64,000 nucleotides of DNA from an uncultured Treponema sp. (lineage in GTDB: Bacteria > Spirochaetota > Spirochaetia > Treponematales > Treponemataceae). The translations under genes and the position numbers were made by a program. Shown here piece by piece: positions 52,276-61,880 of this stretch; position 1 is the first letter of the stretch, and each line of letters begins with the position of its first letter. The DNA is taken from contig CASGDA010000003.1 of the NCBI GenBank assembly GCA_949300145.1, positions 163,493-227,492 on the forward strand, read 5' to 3'. The notes under the pieces are model-generated. The model saw only the letters and a program-made list of their open reading frames with translations. It was not told the origin of the DNA and searched no databases.

Positions 52276-54597
52276 TTATTCCGCGGAAGCTTTCTTTAAT
52301 TTTCCGATAATATTGTCCAGTTGTTCCGAAGTTACATTGTTAAAACTCCTCATCGCCCGCAGGGGTGTGTTGAGCATCATTTCGTGCTGCATTTCGGAAG
52401 TTATGGCTTCTGCCGCACTGCCGCTTTCGGCGGGTGGTTCAAAAAATTCCGCGCAGCCGGGAATGGCTTTGAATATATCCGTGATGACGGATTCGCTGAA
52501 ATTCTCCTGCAGTTCTCCAATGGTGGTGTTCGCCGTTATTTCAAGCGGAAGTTTTTCCGCCTCTTCCATGTCAATGAAGGCGGAAATTCCTTCATCCCTG
52601 GAGGATTTAGCCGCGGTTATCGTATACTTCCCGGCAGGTATATGCCAGCCGTTGGTTTTCGTTTCAAAATAAGCGAAAGCCCTTGAATCAAGCTCAACGG
52701 TGACGGTTTTTGTTTCACCTTTTTCAAGATGGACTTTTGTGAATCCCTTGAGTTCCCTGCACGGCCTCTGCACCGGTCCTTTCACGGCGGAAACGTATAT
52801 CTGGATGATTTCCTTCCCTGCCATGGCTCCTGTGTTGGTGACGTCAAGCGAAACAGACACCTTTTCTCCTTTTTCCAGATTCCGCGCGGATACCCGGTTC
52901 GCTGAAAGTCTCAGGTTTTTATACTCAAAGGATGTATAGCTTAATCCGTGTCCGAAGGGAAACAGTACAGGCATTTTCCGCGCGTCATACCAGCGGTATC
53001 CTACGAATATTCCCTCATTGTAGTGTACCTTTTCTCCGTCACCGGGGAAATTCAAATAAGCCGGCGTGTCCTCCAGTTTCATCGGGAAGGTTTCCGCAAG
53101 TTTCCCGCATGGATTCGCAATGCCGAAAAGGAGGTTTACGGCGGCGGTTCCGACTGCCTGCCCGCCGAGGTATAGTTCCAATACGGATTTGACGGAATCA
53201 ATCCAGGGCATTTCAACCGGAGAGCCGTTGTGCAGTACCACGACCGTGTTTTTCTGCACCTGCGCAATCCGCTTTATTAAAGCGTTCTGCTGTTCAGGCA
53301 GTCTCATGTGTTTTCTGTCATAGCTTTCGCATTCATAGGAGTCGGGGAGTCCCGCGAAAATAACGGCTGCGGAAGCCTCCGAAGCGAGCCTGCACGCTTT
53401 CTCCGCCGGTTCTTCCGGGGAATTTTCCGCCTCTTCTTTGAGCGTAAATCCCTGCGCATATTCGTATTCGAGGCCTTTTCCTTTCGCTGTTTTTTTGAAT
53501 TCCTCAAGTGCGTCCAGAACAGAAGTCACTTCGCAGGAATTTATGTGGGAGCTTCCTCCGCCCTGGAATCTGGGTTTTTCAGCGAAGATTCCTATCACCG
53601 CGATTTTTCCGTTCCCCGGAGACAGGGGCAGGCAGCCGTCGTTCTTTAAAAGTACGGCGGATTCCTCCTCTATCTTTGCGGCGAGTTTGTGGTGTTCTTT
53701 TTTATCAAAGTTTCCGGGCCGCCTGTTTTCCGTGAATTTGAATATTTTCGTCAGCAGCCTTTCAACCGCTTTGTCCAGCACCTCTTCCGGCAGGCTTCCG
53801 TTACGTACCGCCTCCACAATTTCCTTGTCCGTGGTTCCGTTGCTGGACGGCATTTCCAAATCCAATCCGGCTTTCAGTCCTTCAACCCTGTCGTTTACGG
53901 CTCCCCAGTCGGACATGACATAGCCGTCAAAGCCCCATTCGTCCCTGAGTATGTCCGTCAGCAGTTTTTTGTTTTCCGAAGCGAAAACACCGTTCACTTT
54001 GTTGTATGAGCACATCACTGTGTCCGGTTTTCCTTTTTTCACCGAAATTTCAAACGGTGTGAGATAAATCTCCCGTAATGTCCTTTCATCTATTTCTGAA
54101 GAACAGGTCATCCTTCTGTATTCCTGGTTGTTCGCCGCGAAATGCTTGACCGATGTCCCGACATTTTTGGACTGGATTCCCCGGATTAAGGCGGCCCCCA
54201 TTTCACCTGCCAGATAAGGGTCCTCCGAGACATACTCGAAGTTGCGCCCGCATAGAGGTGACCGCTTTATGTTTACCGCCGGCCCGAGTATGACCGAGAT
54301 ATTCTCGCTCTGGCATTCATCCCCTATGGTCTCACCGGCTTTTCTCATAAGGTCTCTGTCAAAGGAGCAGGCGCTTGCACAGGCTGTAGGGAAGCACACC
54401 GCCTTTATGCTTTCGTTTACCCCCAGGTGGTCGCTTTTTTCATCCTGTTTGCGCAGTCCGTGTGGCCCGTCGCATACCATAACCCGTGGGATTCCAAGCC
54501 TTTCCACGGATTTCAAATGCCAGAAATCCGCCCCGGAACAAAGCCCGGCTTTTTCTTCCAATGTCATCCGGGAAATAAGATCCTGAATATCGGCCAT
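52276..54597 (-). CDS. GH3 family beta-glucosidase-type glycosidase, cytoplasmic
   Basis: The 773-residue enzyme has the GH3 N-terminal barrel (CSGADFWHLKSVERLGIP, VKHFAANNQEYRR, nucleophile region GYVMSDWGAV), the alpha/beta sandwich (GGGSSHINSCEVTSVLDAL, LPEQQNALIKRIA) and the fibronectin-III-like domain (SVSLDVTNTGAMAGKEIIQIYVS, LDSRAFAYF), then about 90 extra C-terminal residues. No signal peptide, so it acts on imported oligosaccharides. Promoter TTGCAA-N17-TATATT and an AAGGAG site lie upstream. Confidence 0.92.
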   Translation of the reverse strand: MADIQDLISRMTLEEKAGLCSGADFWHLKSVERLGIPRVMVCDGPHGLRKQDEKSDHLGVNESIKAVCFPTACASACSFDRDLMRKAGETIGDECQSENISVILGPAVNIKRSPLCGRNFEYVSEDPYLAGEMGAALIRGIQSKNVGTSVKHFAANNQEYRRMTCSSEIDERTLREIYLTPFEISVKKGKPDTVMCSYNKVNGVFASENKKLLTDILRDEWGFDGYVMSDWGAVNDRVEGLKAGLDLEMPSSNGTTDKEIVEAVRNGSLPEEVLDKAVERLLTKIFKFTENRRPGNFDKKEHHKLAAKIEEESAVLLKNDGCLPLSPGNGKIAVIGIFAEKPRFQGGGSSHINSCEVTSVLDALEEFKKTAKGKGLEYEYAQGFTLKEEAENSPEEPAEKACRLASEASAAVIFAGLPDSYECESYDRKHMRLPEQQNALIKRIAQVQKNTVVVLHNGSPVEMPWIDSVKSVLELYLGGQAVGTAAVNLLFGIANPCGKLAETFPMKLEDTPAYLNFPGDGEKVHYNEGIFVGYRWYDARKMPVLFPFGHGLSYTSFEYKNLRLSANRVSARNLEKGEKVSVSLDVTNTGAMAGKEIIQIYVSAVKGPVQRPCRELKGFTKVHLEKGETKTVTVELDSRAFAYFETKTNGWHIPAGKYTITAAKSSRDEGISAFIDMEEAEKLPLEITANTTIGELQENFSESVITDIFKAIPGCAEFFEPPAESGSAAEAITSEMQHEMMLNTPLRAMRSFNNVTSEQLDNIIGKLKKASAE

Positions 54598-54628
54598 AGT
54601 TTGTTTCTCCTTTCAACAAATATAAGCT

Positions 54629-54657
54629 AATATAACCTTGTTTTTTCTTTTTTGCAA
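54629..54657 (-). promoter_or_regulatory. Promoter of GH3 gene
   Basis: On the minus strand TTGCAA (54657-54652), a 17-bp A-rich spacer and TATATT (54634-54629) precede the gene, followed by GAAAGGAG before the ATG at 54597. Confidence 0.6.
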
Positions 54658-54709
54658 GATTTGTTTTCAAATTAAAGTGAATCCGGGTTGTTTCTGTACT
54701 GATTCATTC

Positions 54710-54744
54710 TTGACAAAATCTCTATAAAAAGTCATTTTTTATCT
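54710..54744 (+). promoter_or_regulatory. Predicted leaderless promoter of the proABC operon
   Basis: A perfect -35 TTGACA (54710-54715) is followed by 17 bp and a weak -10, CATTTT (54733-54738), whose first base is exactly 12 nt before the A of the ATG at 54745. No ribosome site is present. Confidence 0.45.
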
Positions 54745-55314
54745 ATGTCTGTTTCTATTTTTGAGGATGACGCTTCCATGCCGTCCTCCATAAAGAAAGC
54801 TGTTGCAGAAGCCTTGCCCGCATTTATTTCGTCTGAAAATGAAAAAGAAGTTTTTGACAACGCTCTGCGCATCGCCGCCGCTTTCGGTGATGAATCCGAT
54901 TTTTCCAGACTTACCGGGGAAAAGTCTTCTTCACGCGATGAAGCGGAAAGCTTTATAACCGCGGGTTTCCGCAGGAACATCGGTCTTCTCGTTCAAAAAA
55001 CATGGGTTGAAAAATCAGATGAAGCGATGAAAGAAGAAGTGCTCTTCAGAATTGACGGCCTCTGCAAAAATCTTGCCGAATGTAAATACCGGAAGGCCTT
55101 GAAGGATTTTCTCCCTGTTCTGCAGGATACAGTCTACCTTCTTTTCGGTTCCGCCGCGCGGGAGCCTGGATTTTTGGAGTATGCCGTCAGAATCGATCCT
55201 GATTTCGGCTTTTTCTGGCATTATATAAACAGTCTGGAAGGTGCGGACAATTGGTCCGAGGAAAAAAGCCGGGCCGCTGTTTTTTTAGGGGTTTGTTTCC
55301 TGGCGAATTTTTAA
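54745..55314 (+). CDS. Protein of unknown function in the proline operon
   Basis: I do not recognise this 189-residue protein. It is acidic, probably mostly helical and has no signal peptide or catalytic motif. A Phe-rich end (PDFGFFWHYINSLEG, FLGVCFLANF) follows. It starts at a predicted leaderless ATG and ends nine bases before proA, so it heads the proABC operon. Its role in proline synthesis or its regulation is unknown. Confidence 0.7.
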   Translation: MSVSIFEDDASMPSSIKKAVAEALPAFISSENEKEVFDNALRIAAAFGDESDFSRLTGEKSSSRDEAESFITAGFRRNIGLLVQKTWVEKSDEAMKEEVLFRIDGLCKNLAECKYRKALKDFLPVLQDTVYLLFGSAAREPGFLEYAVRIDPDFGFFWHYINSLEGADNWSEEKSRAAVFLGVCFLANF

Positions 55315-55323
55315 GGGTTTTTT

Positions 55324-56628
55324 ATGGATTTAGACTCTGTATGCGCTTCACTCAGAAACGCTTCCATAAAACTTGCGGCCGCTGACGCGGAGAGGAAAAA
55401 CGCCGCCCTGCTCGGGGTGGCCGCCGCTCTTGACGCCCGGCGCGCGGAGATACTTGAGGCGAACGGCAGGGATGTGGCGGCTGCCAGAGCCGCCGGAACG
55501 AAGGAATCCCTCATCGCGCGTCTGGAGATAACGGATGCGTCGCTGGATGCCATCATAGACTCGGTGAAATCCCTGGCGGCCCAGAAAGATCCTGTGGGGC
55601 AGGTGGTTTCCGGATGGACACTTCCCAACGGACTGGAGATACGCTGTGTCCGTGTACCCATAGGGGTTGTGGCCGTTATTTATGAATCCAGGCCGAATGT
55701 GACCGTTGATGTATTCGCCCTGGCTTATAAAAGCTCAAATGCCGTTTTATTGAGGGGCAGTTCCTCCGCCCTTGAATCCAACCGGGCGATAGTCTCCGCC
55801 ATAAAGGAAGGCCTCGGGGAGTCAGGCGGTGAACCCGGTGCGATCGCCCTTTCGGAACCTGAGGGTGCGTCCCACGGTGATGTTGACTGGATTCTGAATG
55901 CCACGGGTAAAATTGATGTGGTTCTTCCGCGTGGCGGCGCCGGTTTAATCCGCCGTGTCGTGGACTCCGCCCGCATACCTGTCATAGAAACCGGCGCGGG
56001 AGTCTGCCATACTTATATTGACGCCGCCGCCGATTCAGGAAAGGCCCTGCGCATAATTGAAAACGCGAAGACCCAGAAGCCGGGTGTGTGTAATGCCCTG
56101 GAATGTCTTCTGGTGAATGCGGATGTCGCCGCTGAAATCCTTCCGGCTCTTGTCAGGATTTTCGCCGGTTATGAAGGAAAAACCGGCCGTGCCGGAGGAG
56201 TGGAAATGCGCTGCTGTCCGAGGGCGCTTTCTGTATTGAAAAACGCTTTCCCCCGGGAAAATCTTCCCTGCAATATTGTTCCCGCCTCCGATTCTGACTG
56301 GGGTTTTGAATTCCTTGATTATATACTTGCCGTCAAAATTGTTAATTCCCTTGATGAGGCGGTTTCCCATATCAACAAATACGGTACGAAACATTCCGAA
56401 GCTGTCATCACCGAAAACAGGTCGGTGGCCCGCCGTTTCCAAAAGGAAATAGACGCTTCCTGTGTCTATGTGAATGCATCCACCAGGTTTACAGACGGAG
56501 GGCAGTTCGGCATGGGGGCTGAAATCGGCATAAGCACGCAGAAGCTTCATGTGCGCGGGCCGATGGGGGTCGAGGCCCTCACAACGACAAAATATTTGAT
56601 AGATGGTGACGGACAAATCCGCATATGA
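55324..56628 (+). CDS. proA: Glutamate-5-semialdehyde dehydrogenase
   Basis: ProA reduces glutamyl phosphate to glutamate semialdehyde with NADPH. The 434-residue protein has VPIGVVAVIYESRPNVTVD, LRGSSSALESN, the catalytic Cys in QKPGVCNALE and FGMGAEIGISTQ near the end. It overlaps proB by four bases (ATGA). The unusual gene order, proA before proB, is seen. Confidence 0.95.
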   Translation: MDLDSVCASLRNASIKLAAADAERKNAALLGVAAALDARRAEILEANGRDVAAARAAGTKESLIARLEITDASLDAIIDSVKSLAAQKDPVGQVVSGWTLPNGLEIRCVRVPIGVVAVIYESRPNVTVDVFALAYKSSNAVLLRGSSSALESNRAIVSAIKEGLGESGGEPGAIALSEPEGASHGDVDWILNATGKIDVVLPRGGAGLIRRVVDSARIPVIETGAGVCHTYIDAAADSGKALRIIENAKTQKPGVCNALECLLVNADVAAEILPALVRIFAGYEGKTGRAGGVEMRCCPRALSVLKNAFPRENLPCNIVPASDSDWGFEFLDYILAVKIVNSLDEAVSHINKYGTKHSEAVITENRSVARRFQKEIDASCVYVNASTRFTDGGQFGMGAEIGISTQKLHVRGPMGVEALTTTKYLIDGDGQIRI

Positions 56629-57428
56629 TACAGAAACTGCTAAAACGTGCCAGAAAAATAGTAATAAAAATCGGTTCCAATACATTGGCCAGGGAAGACG
56701 GGAAAATAAATTATAAATTCATCTGCGACTTCGCCGCCCAGTGCGCCTTTCTTATTGAGAGCGGAAAACAGCTTGTGCTTGTTTCTTCCGGGGCGCAGGT
56801 CGCCGGTCTTTCCACAATCGATTGCTGGACCCGCAAAACCGACATTCATTACAGACAGGCTTTGTGTGCCGTCGGTCAGGTTGAGCTCATGGATAACTGG
56901 AGGACGGCTTTCGCTAATTTCGGTATTCACATCGGCCAGCTTCTTTTGACAAAAGAGGATTTTTCCGATGAGCACCGCACACTCAATATGCGCAACACTC
57001 TTTTTACCCTTGTGGATGAAGGTGTTGTCCCTGTCATCAACGAGAACGACTCCGTTTCCTTTGACGAAATAAAAATAGGTGACAACGATAATTTGAGCGC
57101 GCTCACCGCAATCCTGTGGAACGCGGACCTCCTCCTGCTGTTCAGCGATATTGACGGCGTGTACGATAAGAACCCCAAGAATTATCCTGATGCCAGACTT
57201 ATCCCTGTGGTGGAGAATGTAGCGGAGCTGCGGAAATCCATATCCACCAGCGGTGTCAGTGCTTTCGGCACCGGAGGAATAGGTACAAAACTTGAAGCCG
57301 CCGAAAAGGTCGGTGCCTACGGTATAGACATGATTCTGGCGAACGGCAGTTCCCCCAGTATATTAGCCTCATTGGCGGACGGTTCATCAACCGGCACTGT
57401 TTTTATAGGAGATTCCCATGGCGGTTAA
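56625..57428 (+). CDS. proB: Glutamate 5-kinase, without PUA domain
   Basis: ProB phosphorylates glutamate. The 267-residue protein has the amino acid kinase fold: VIKIGSNTLA, LVSSGAQVAG, NENDSVSFDEIKIGDND and FSDIDGVYDKNP. It ends after the kinase domain, lacking the C-terminal PUA domain of the 367-residue E. coli enzyme, which affects feedback properties there. It overlaps both proA and proC. Confidence 0.95.
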   Translation: MIQKLLKRARKIVIKIGSNTLAREDGKINYKFICDFAAQCAFLIESGKQLVLVSSGAQVAGLSTIDCWTRKTDIHYRQALCAVGQVELMDNWRTAFANFGIHIGQLLLTKEDFSDEHRTLNMRNTLFTLVDEGVVPVINENDSVSFDEIKIGDNDNLSALTAILWNADLLLLFSDIDGVYDKNPKNYPDARLIPVVENVAELRKSISTSGVSAFGTGGIGTKLEAAEKVGAYGIDMILANGSSPSILASLADGSSTGTVFIGDSHGG

Positions 57429-58224
57429 GAAAATAGGTTGTATAGGAACAGGGGCTATGGGCAGCGCCCTTATGAATGCCGTTGTAAAAAAAGCGGGCGC
57501 CGGAAATGTCTTTGTCTCCGACATTGATTTTGAAAAAGCCCGCGCCTTCGCCGAATTGTCCGGCTGCACCGCGCTGTCTTCCAACAGGGAAACCGCCCGC
57601 GGCGCCTCCTTTCTTTTTCTGGCGGTGAAGCCGCAATTCATTTCTCCGGTTCTTGATGAAATAAACGGCGCCATGGATTCGTCAACGGTTATTGTGTCCA
57701 TGGCCGCCGGAGTAAAGATAGAGCATGTAAGGAAACATCTGGACGGACATCCGCTGATTATCAGGATTATGCCGAATATGCCCGCCGCCTGCGGATGCGG
57801 AATGATAGCCGTTGCTCCGGATCCGGCTGTGTCAGCGGAGCAAACCGCTGAACTGCGCTCCATTCTTTCCGAAGCCGGAAGGACGGAAATAACGCCGGAA
57901 AGTCTTATGGACGCGGTGACGGCTGTTTCCGGTTCCGGTCCCGCTTTCGGTTTTGTTTTCGTGGAGGCGATGGCTGATGCCGCTGTCCAGCTTGGAATGC
58001 CCAGACAGCAGGCTGTCGAATATGCCGCCCAGACTTTGAAAGGAGCGGCCGCCATGGTTCTTGAGACAGGCACCCATCCGGCTGTGCTTAAAGATTCCGT
58101 CTGCTCTCCTGCCGGGACGACAATCGCGGGTGTTTCCGCCCTGGAAGCCGCCGGGTTCCGTTCCGCTGTAATCAAGGCCGTCATTGCCGCCGGAACACGG
58201 GCTTCGGAGATGGGCAGGCAATAG
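57418..58224 (+). CDS. proC: Pyrroline-5-carboxylate reductase
   Basis: ProC reduces pyrroline-5-carboxylate to proline. The 268-residue protein has the Rossmann motif IGCIGTGAMGSAL, VKPQFISPVL, MPNMPAACGCG and the signature VSGSGPAFGFVF with SVCSPAGTTIAGV. It overlaps proB by 11 bases and completes the operon. Confidence 0.96.
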   Translation: MAVKKIGCIGTGAMGSALMNAVVKKAGAGNVFVSDIDFEKARAFAELSGCTALSSNRETARGASFLFLAVKPQFISPVLDEINGAMDSSTVIVSMAAGVKIEHVRKHLDGHPLIIRIMPNMPAACGCGMIAVAPDPAVSAEQTAELRSILSEAGRTEITPESLMDAVTAVSGSGPAFGFVFVEAMADAAVQLGMPRQQAVEYAAQTLKGAAAMVLETGTHPAVLKDSVCSPAGTTIAGVSALEAAGFRSAVIKAVIAAGTRASEMGRQ

Positions 58225-58228
58225 CCTT

Positions 58229-59107
58229 TCAGAATACTTTTTCCGCCGCCCTGAAAAAACCGCATTCAGTGAATCCGTTGTTTTTGTACACCCTTATGGC
58301 CGCCTTGTTTTTCGACCGCACAAACAGGACGGCGCCTTTGTTTTCAGAATGTATTCTTTTCACAAGCCCGCTGATTAAAAAATTCGCTATGCCCTTGTTC
58401 CTGAATTCAGTCCGTGTATAAACCCCTCCGATTTGATACCAGTTGAATCCCTTCGCGTTTGTGGCGGCTTTGCCGAGAAGCCGGGAGGGATTTCCGGCGG
58501 CGCATCCGAGCACAATCTGGTTCCGCAAAGTGTATTTCAGTTTCAGGAGGATTTTCGCCCTGTTTTTTTCCGTTACGGCCACTCCCAGTTCTTCCGCCTC
58601 GTAGTTTTCCTGAAGGGGTAAAAGCTGTCCGGCATGGTTCTGTCCGCATTCAATTATTCTGAAACGCCTGTCGCGGCGCCGCAGGGAATTCATTCTGTTC
58701 CCGTCCGTCCCCGCGTTGTTTTTCATCAGCAGGTATTTTTTCCTTGCGGAGAAAAATCCCGGACAGCTTTTTTCAAGCAGGATGTTGGCGGCTTTTTCCC
58801 CCGTGATGGAGGTGATTTTTCTTTGCCGCAGGAAAGGCTTCAACACCTTTTTCCATCCGCTGTCCTTTGCGGAAACTTCCGGAATGCAGTGGGTTAAATT
58901 CCCGAAAACTGAAATTGAGATAAGCCCCCGGATTTTATATCCGCCTGAGCCTTCCTGCTTTTCCCGCAGCATGAAAAAGTCACCGAAACTTTTGCCGCCG
59001 TTTTTGTATTCCATGAATTGCGAGGAAAATTGAACCCATTCCCATTCCCGTGACAAAATGACGTGCATACATGACTGAAAATATTTTTCGGATACTGGTG
59101 TTATCAA
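58229..59107 (-). CDS. GNAT family acetyltransferase
   Basis: The protein of about 293 residues ends with a GNAT domain: IGGVYTRTEFRNKGIANFLI (acetyl-CoA loop) and SKNKAAIRVYKNNGFTECG. The N-terminal half contains an Arg/Lys-rich unknown part after a start like VILSREWEWVQFSSQF, which resembles two-domain GNATs of treponemes. The substrate is unknown. The start is uncertain: TTG 59107, ATG 59068 and GTG 59140 are all possible and none has a good ribosome site; the open frame extends to 59284 into the neighbouring gene. Confidence 0.7.
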   Translation of the reverse strand: MITPVSEKYFQSCMHVILSREWEWVQFSSQFMEYKNGGKSFGDFFMLREKQEGSGGYKIRGLISISVFGNLTHCIPEVSAKDSGWKKVLKPFLRQRKITSITGEKAANILLEKSCPGFFSARKKYLLMKNNAGTDGNRMNSLRRRDRRFRIIECGQNHAGQLLPLQENYEAEELGVAVTEKNRAKILLKLKYTLRNQIVLGCAAGNPSRLLGKAATNAKGFNWYQIGGVYTRTEFRNKGIANFLISGLVKRIHSENKGAVLFVRSKNKAAIRVYKNNGFTECGFFRAAEKVF

Positions 59108-59162
59108 TCGGATTGTTTTATCCCGTCTGCAGTCCTTCACTTTCGTTGTCCGTTGTATGGCG

Positions 59163-60872
59163 TCACCGGGGTATGCGCATACCTTCCAGGGGGAGTTCCC
59201 CGGTCGGGGTGAAATCTCCGGCGATGGCCGCAAAGGCAGCCTCAAAGGAAAAGGGGGAGTAACTGTAAGCCGCCAGAGCTGCATCCGGGATTTCCGTCCG
59301 CTCCAGCAAAACCGGCGAGAGAACCGATACGACTATCACCTTTGTTTCATCAGATATTGAGGACTCGATGCGGTTCAATATCGAAAGGCTGTTTTCACTT
59401 GAGAGGGCGAAGATGATTGTATCGTAATTCCCCGCGTAATTGACCAGCATTCCGTTCATGAGCGCCGTGTCCGCGTTGGGGAAGCGTTTTTTGCCCGCCT
59501 CCCGGAATTCCGGGAAAGCCCCCGTTATCAGGATGCCGGAAGAGCCGGTGTCCAGCGGCAGGTTCTCTCCCCCGTAAACGAGGGTGATGGAACGTGCCGC
59601 CTGGGACAGGAAGAATTCCTCCGCCCCCGGAGCCGGAACCCTTTCCGGGATTTTCTCAATGTCGGGGAAAACCGGAACGGAGTCGCCGCTTTTAAAATAC
59701 CGCAGCTTGGCTTCGATGACCCTGCACGCGGCTTCCTTCACTTTTTCACGGAACTCCGGACGGCGTTTCATGTTGTTTATGTTCCTCGTCCAAAAGGCTT
59801 CGTCAAAAGCCGGAGTGGCGGAGGACTCTATGATGTCGTTCCCCGCCATGATTGCCAGTTCGACAGCCTTTGACACGCTCCCCGCGTATCTGGTGGCTCC
59901 GTTCATCATTATGTCGTCGGTTATGACCAGTCCACGGAATCCGAGCTTTTCCCTCAGGATGTCCTCCAGAAGGTATCTGGAGAAGGTCGCCGGCTCGCTT
60001 GAGTCTGTGATTCCCGGAAAATTAAGATGTGCGCTCATAACCGCCGGGATTCCGGATTCAATCAGCGCCTTGAACGGCACAAGCTCCCTCTCCCACAGGG
60101 TCTCCATGTCAATGCCGATGACTGGAAGGTGTCCGTGGCTGTCCAGGCTGGTGTCTCCGTGTCCCGGAAAATGTTTCGCGGTGGCCAACACCCCCGCCGC
60201 TTTTGTCCCCTCCGCAAAAGCGGCTCCGAGAATTCCCGCCGCTTCGGGGTTTTCACCGAAGGAACGTGTTCCTATTACCGTCGAATCGTGGTCCGTGTAG
60301 AGGTCTATCGTCGGCGCGAAATTCATGTTGATTCCCAACGCGGCAAGTTCCATGGCAATGTAGTAACCGGAATAATAAGCGTCCGAAGGAAGGGCGGACG
60401 CGCCTATCGCCAGGTTGCCGGGCGTTTCGGAGGTCAGGCCTTTCACGTGCCTTATCAGGCCGCCCTCCTGGTCCGTGGCGACAAAGAGGGGGATTTTGAA
60501 CCTTCCGTTTTCCGCCTTTTTCTGGAGAAAGCTGACCGCCCCGGCGACTTTCCTTGTGTCGTCCGTGTTCCAGCCGAAAATCTTTATGCTTCCGAGAAAA
60601 CGCTCCTCCACCCATGCGGTGACCTCACGTGAAGGTTCTCCACCCGCCCAGCCGAACATGAAAATCTGGGCGAGAAGCTCCTCATCGGTCATCGCCTCCG
60701 TTATTTCCCGCGCAAGCTGGTGGTGCGGTTTGTCGTCCTGAAAAGACGGCAGCCTGTCCGTAAATTCCTGTTCCGTATCCGCCGGCGGCTGTTCTTCAGG
60801 AAATACAACGGAAGCGCCCGCCGCGATGACGGATATAGCCAGAATCAGTGGGAGAAGAATCCGCGGACGCAA
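59163..60872 (-). CDS. Exported GH3 glycosidase (NagZ/beta-N-acetylhexosaminidase type)
   Basis: The 569-residue protein has an N-terminal signal peptide (LLPLILAISVIAAGASVVF). A GH3 barrel follows with VATDQEGGLIRHV, NFAPTIDLYTDHDSTVIGTRSF (in part), the NagZ-specific loop KHFPGHGDTSLDSH that carries the acid/base His, and a nucleophile Asp in VITDDIMMNG. A C-terminal alpha/beta region (about 420-565) completes it. It probably removes GlcNAc from peptidoglycan or glycan fragments outside the cytoplasm. It starts with TTG behind GGAGGG, three bases after trxB. Confidence 0.85.
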   Translation of the reverse strand: MRPRILLPLILAISVIAAGASVVFPEEQPPADTEQEFTDRLPSFQDDKPHHQLAREITEAMTDEELLAQIFMFGWAGGEPSREVTAWVEERFLGSIKIFGWNTDDTRKVAGAVSFLQKKAENGRFKIPLFVATDQEGGLIRHVKGLTSETPGNLAIGASALPSDAYYSGYYIAMELAALGINMNFAPTIDLYTDHDSTVIGTRSFGENPEAAGILGAAFAEGTKAAGVLATAKHFPGHGDTSLDSHGHLPVIGIDMETLWERELVPFKALIESGIPAVMSAHLNFPGITDSSEPATFSRYLLEDILREKLGFRGLVITDDIMMNGATRYAGSVSKAVELAIMAGNDIIESSATPAFDEAFWTRNINNMKRRPEFREKVKEAACRVIEAKLRYFKSGDSVPVFPDIEKIPERVPAPGAEEFFLSQAARSITLVYGGENLPLDTGSSGILITGAFPEFREAGKKRFPNADTALMNGMLVNYAGNYDTIIFALSSENSLSILNRIESSISDETKVIVVSVLSPVLLERTEIPDAALAAYSYSPFSFEAAFAAIAGDFTPTGELPLEGMRIPR

Positions 60873-60875
60873 GGT

Positions 60876-61844
60876 TTATTTCCCTCCGTCTGCTTTGAGG
60901 TTGGAAATATATTCCGCGGCGCTGTGGGCTGCAATCGCCCCGTCCGAGGCGGCGGTTATAATCTGCCTGAAGGGTTTCGCCCTGATATCGCCGGCGGCGA
61001 AAATACCGGGGACGGAGGTGGCCATGTTTTCATCCGTTATGATGTAGCCGTTGCCGTCCATTTCCACGGTGGCGGTCAGCTCCGTTCTGGGTGTCATTCC
61101 GATGAAAATAAAAACAGCGTCGCACTTTATTTCGGAGCCTTCACCGGTCTGTATGTTTCTCAGGACAAGGGATTCAACGGTTCCGCTCCCGCCGCCCTTT
61201 ATTTCCATGACAACCGTATTGAAGATGACTTTTATTTTCGGATTGGAGAGAACCTTGTCCGCCACCGCCTTCTGCGCCCTGAAGTGCGGTTTGCGGTGTA
61301 TCACCGTGACATCATCCGTAAGCCTTGAAAGGAAGTCCGCCTCGCCGCAGGCCGCGTCTCCCCCTCCTATAACGGCTATTTTTTTGTTCCTGAAGAAGGG
61401 GCCGTCGCATGTGGCGCAGTAGGAGACGCCCCTGCCGAAATATTCGTCCTCGCCGGGGATGCCGAGCTTCCTGTGTTCGGCTCCGGTGGCTATTATAATC
61501 GTGAGGGTGTTGAATTTCCCGCTTTTTCCGGCGTATTCCCCTTCAACTGAGATTTCGTAGCCGTCTCCGGCTCTGTCGATGCCCGTGACTTTCGTCCGCA
61601 GGAATTCCGCCCCGAAATCCTCCGCCTGCTTTTTCATGGTCAGGGAGAAATTAAAGCCGTTCACCGGCTCCGCGATTCCGGGGTAATTTTCAAGTCTGTC
61701 GATGAAAACAGCCTGACCGCCCTCGGTTTTTTCTTCTATTACGAGAACCTTCAGGTTTGACCGGGCGGCGTACTGGGCTGCGCTCATTCCTGCGGCCCCT
61801 CCGCCGATGATTATGACGTCATAGCAGGCGTTTTTGCTTTCCAC
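60876..61844 (-). CDS. trxB: Thioredoxin reductase
   Basis: TrxB transfers electrons from NADPH via FAD to thioredoxin. The 322-residue flavoprotein has GGGAAGMSAAQYA for FAD, the redox-active CATCDG, GGGDAACGEADFL for NADPH and the terminal ATSVPGIFAAGDIR. No thioredoxin gene is adjacent. It lies between an unknown gene and the exported GH3 gene on the same strand. Confidence 0.95.
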   Translation of the reverse strand: MESKNACYDVIIIGGGAAGMSAAQYAARSNLKVLVIEEKTEGGQAVFIDRLENYPGIAEPVNGFNFSLTMKKQAEDFGAEFLRTKVTGIDRAGDGYEISVEGEYAGKSGKFNTLTIIIATGAEHRKLGIPGEDEYFGRGVSYCATCDGPFFRNKKIAVIGGGDAACGEADFLSRLTDDVTVIHRKPHFRAQKAVADKVLSNPKIKVIFNTVVMEIKGGGSGTVESLVLRNIQTGEGSEIKCDAVFIFIGMTPRTELTATVEMDGNGYIITDENMATSVPGIFAAGDIRAKPFRQIITAASDGAIAAHSAAEYISNLKADGGK

Positions 61845-61880
61845 GGGAATCCTCCTTGGGCTGTGTCCTGCGGGGATGTT

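Noticed and set aside
60720..61328. Plus-strand open frame of about 200 residues opposite trxB
   Set aside because: It is antisense to the well-supported thioredoxin reductase and GH3 genes and has no homology-like pattern; such shadows are frequent in this window.
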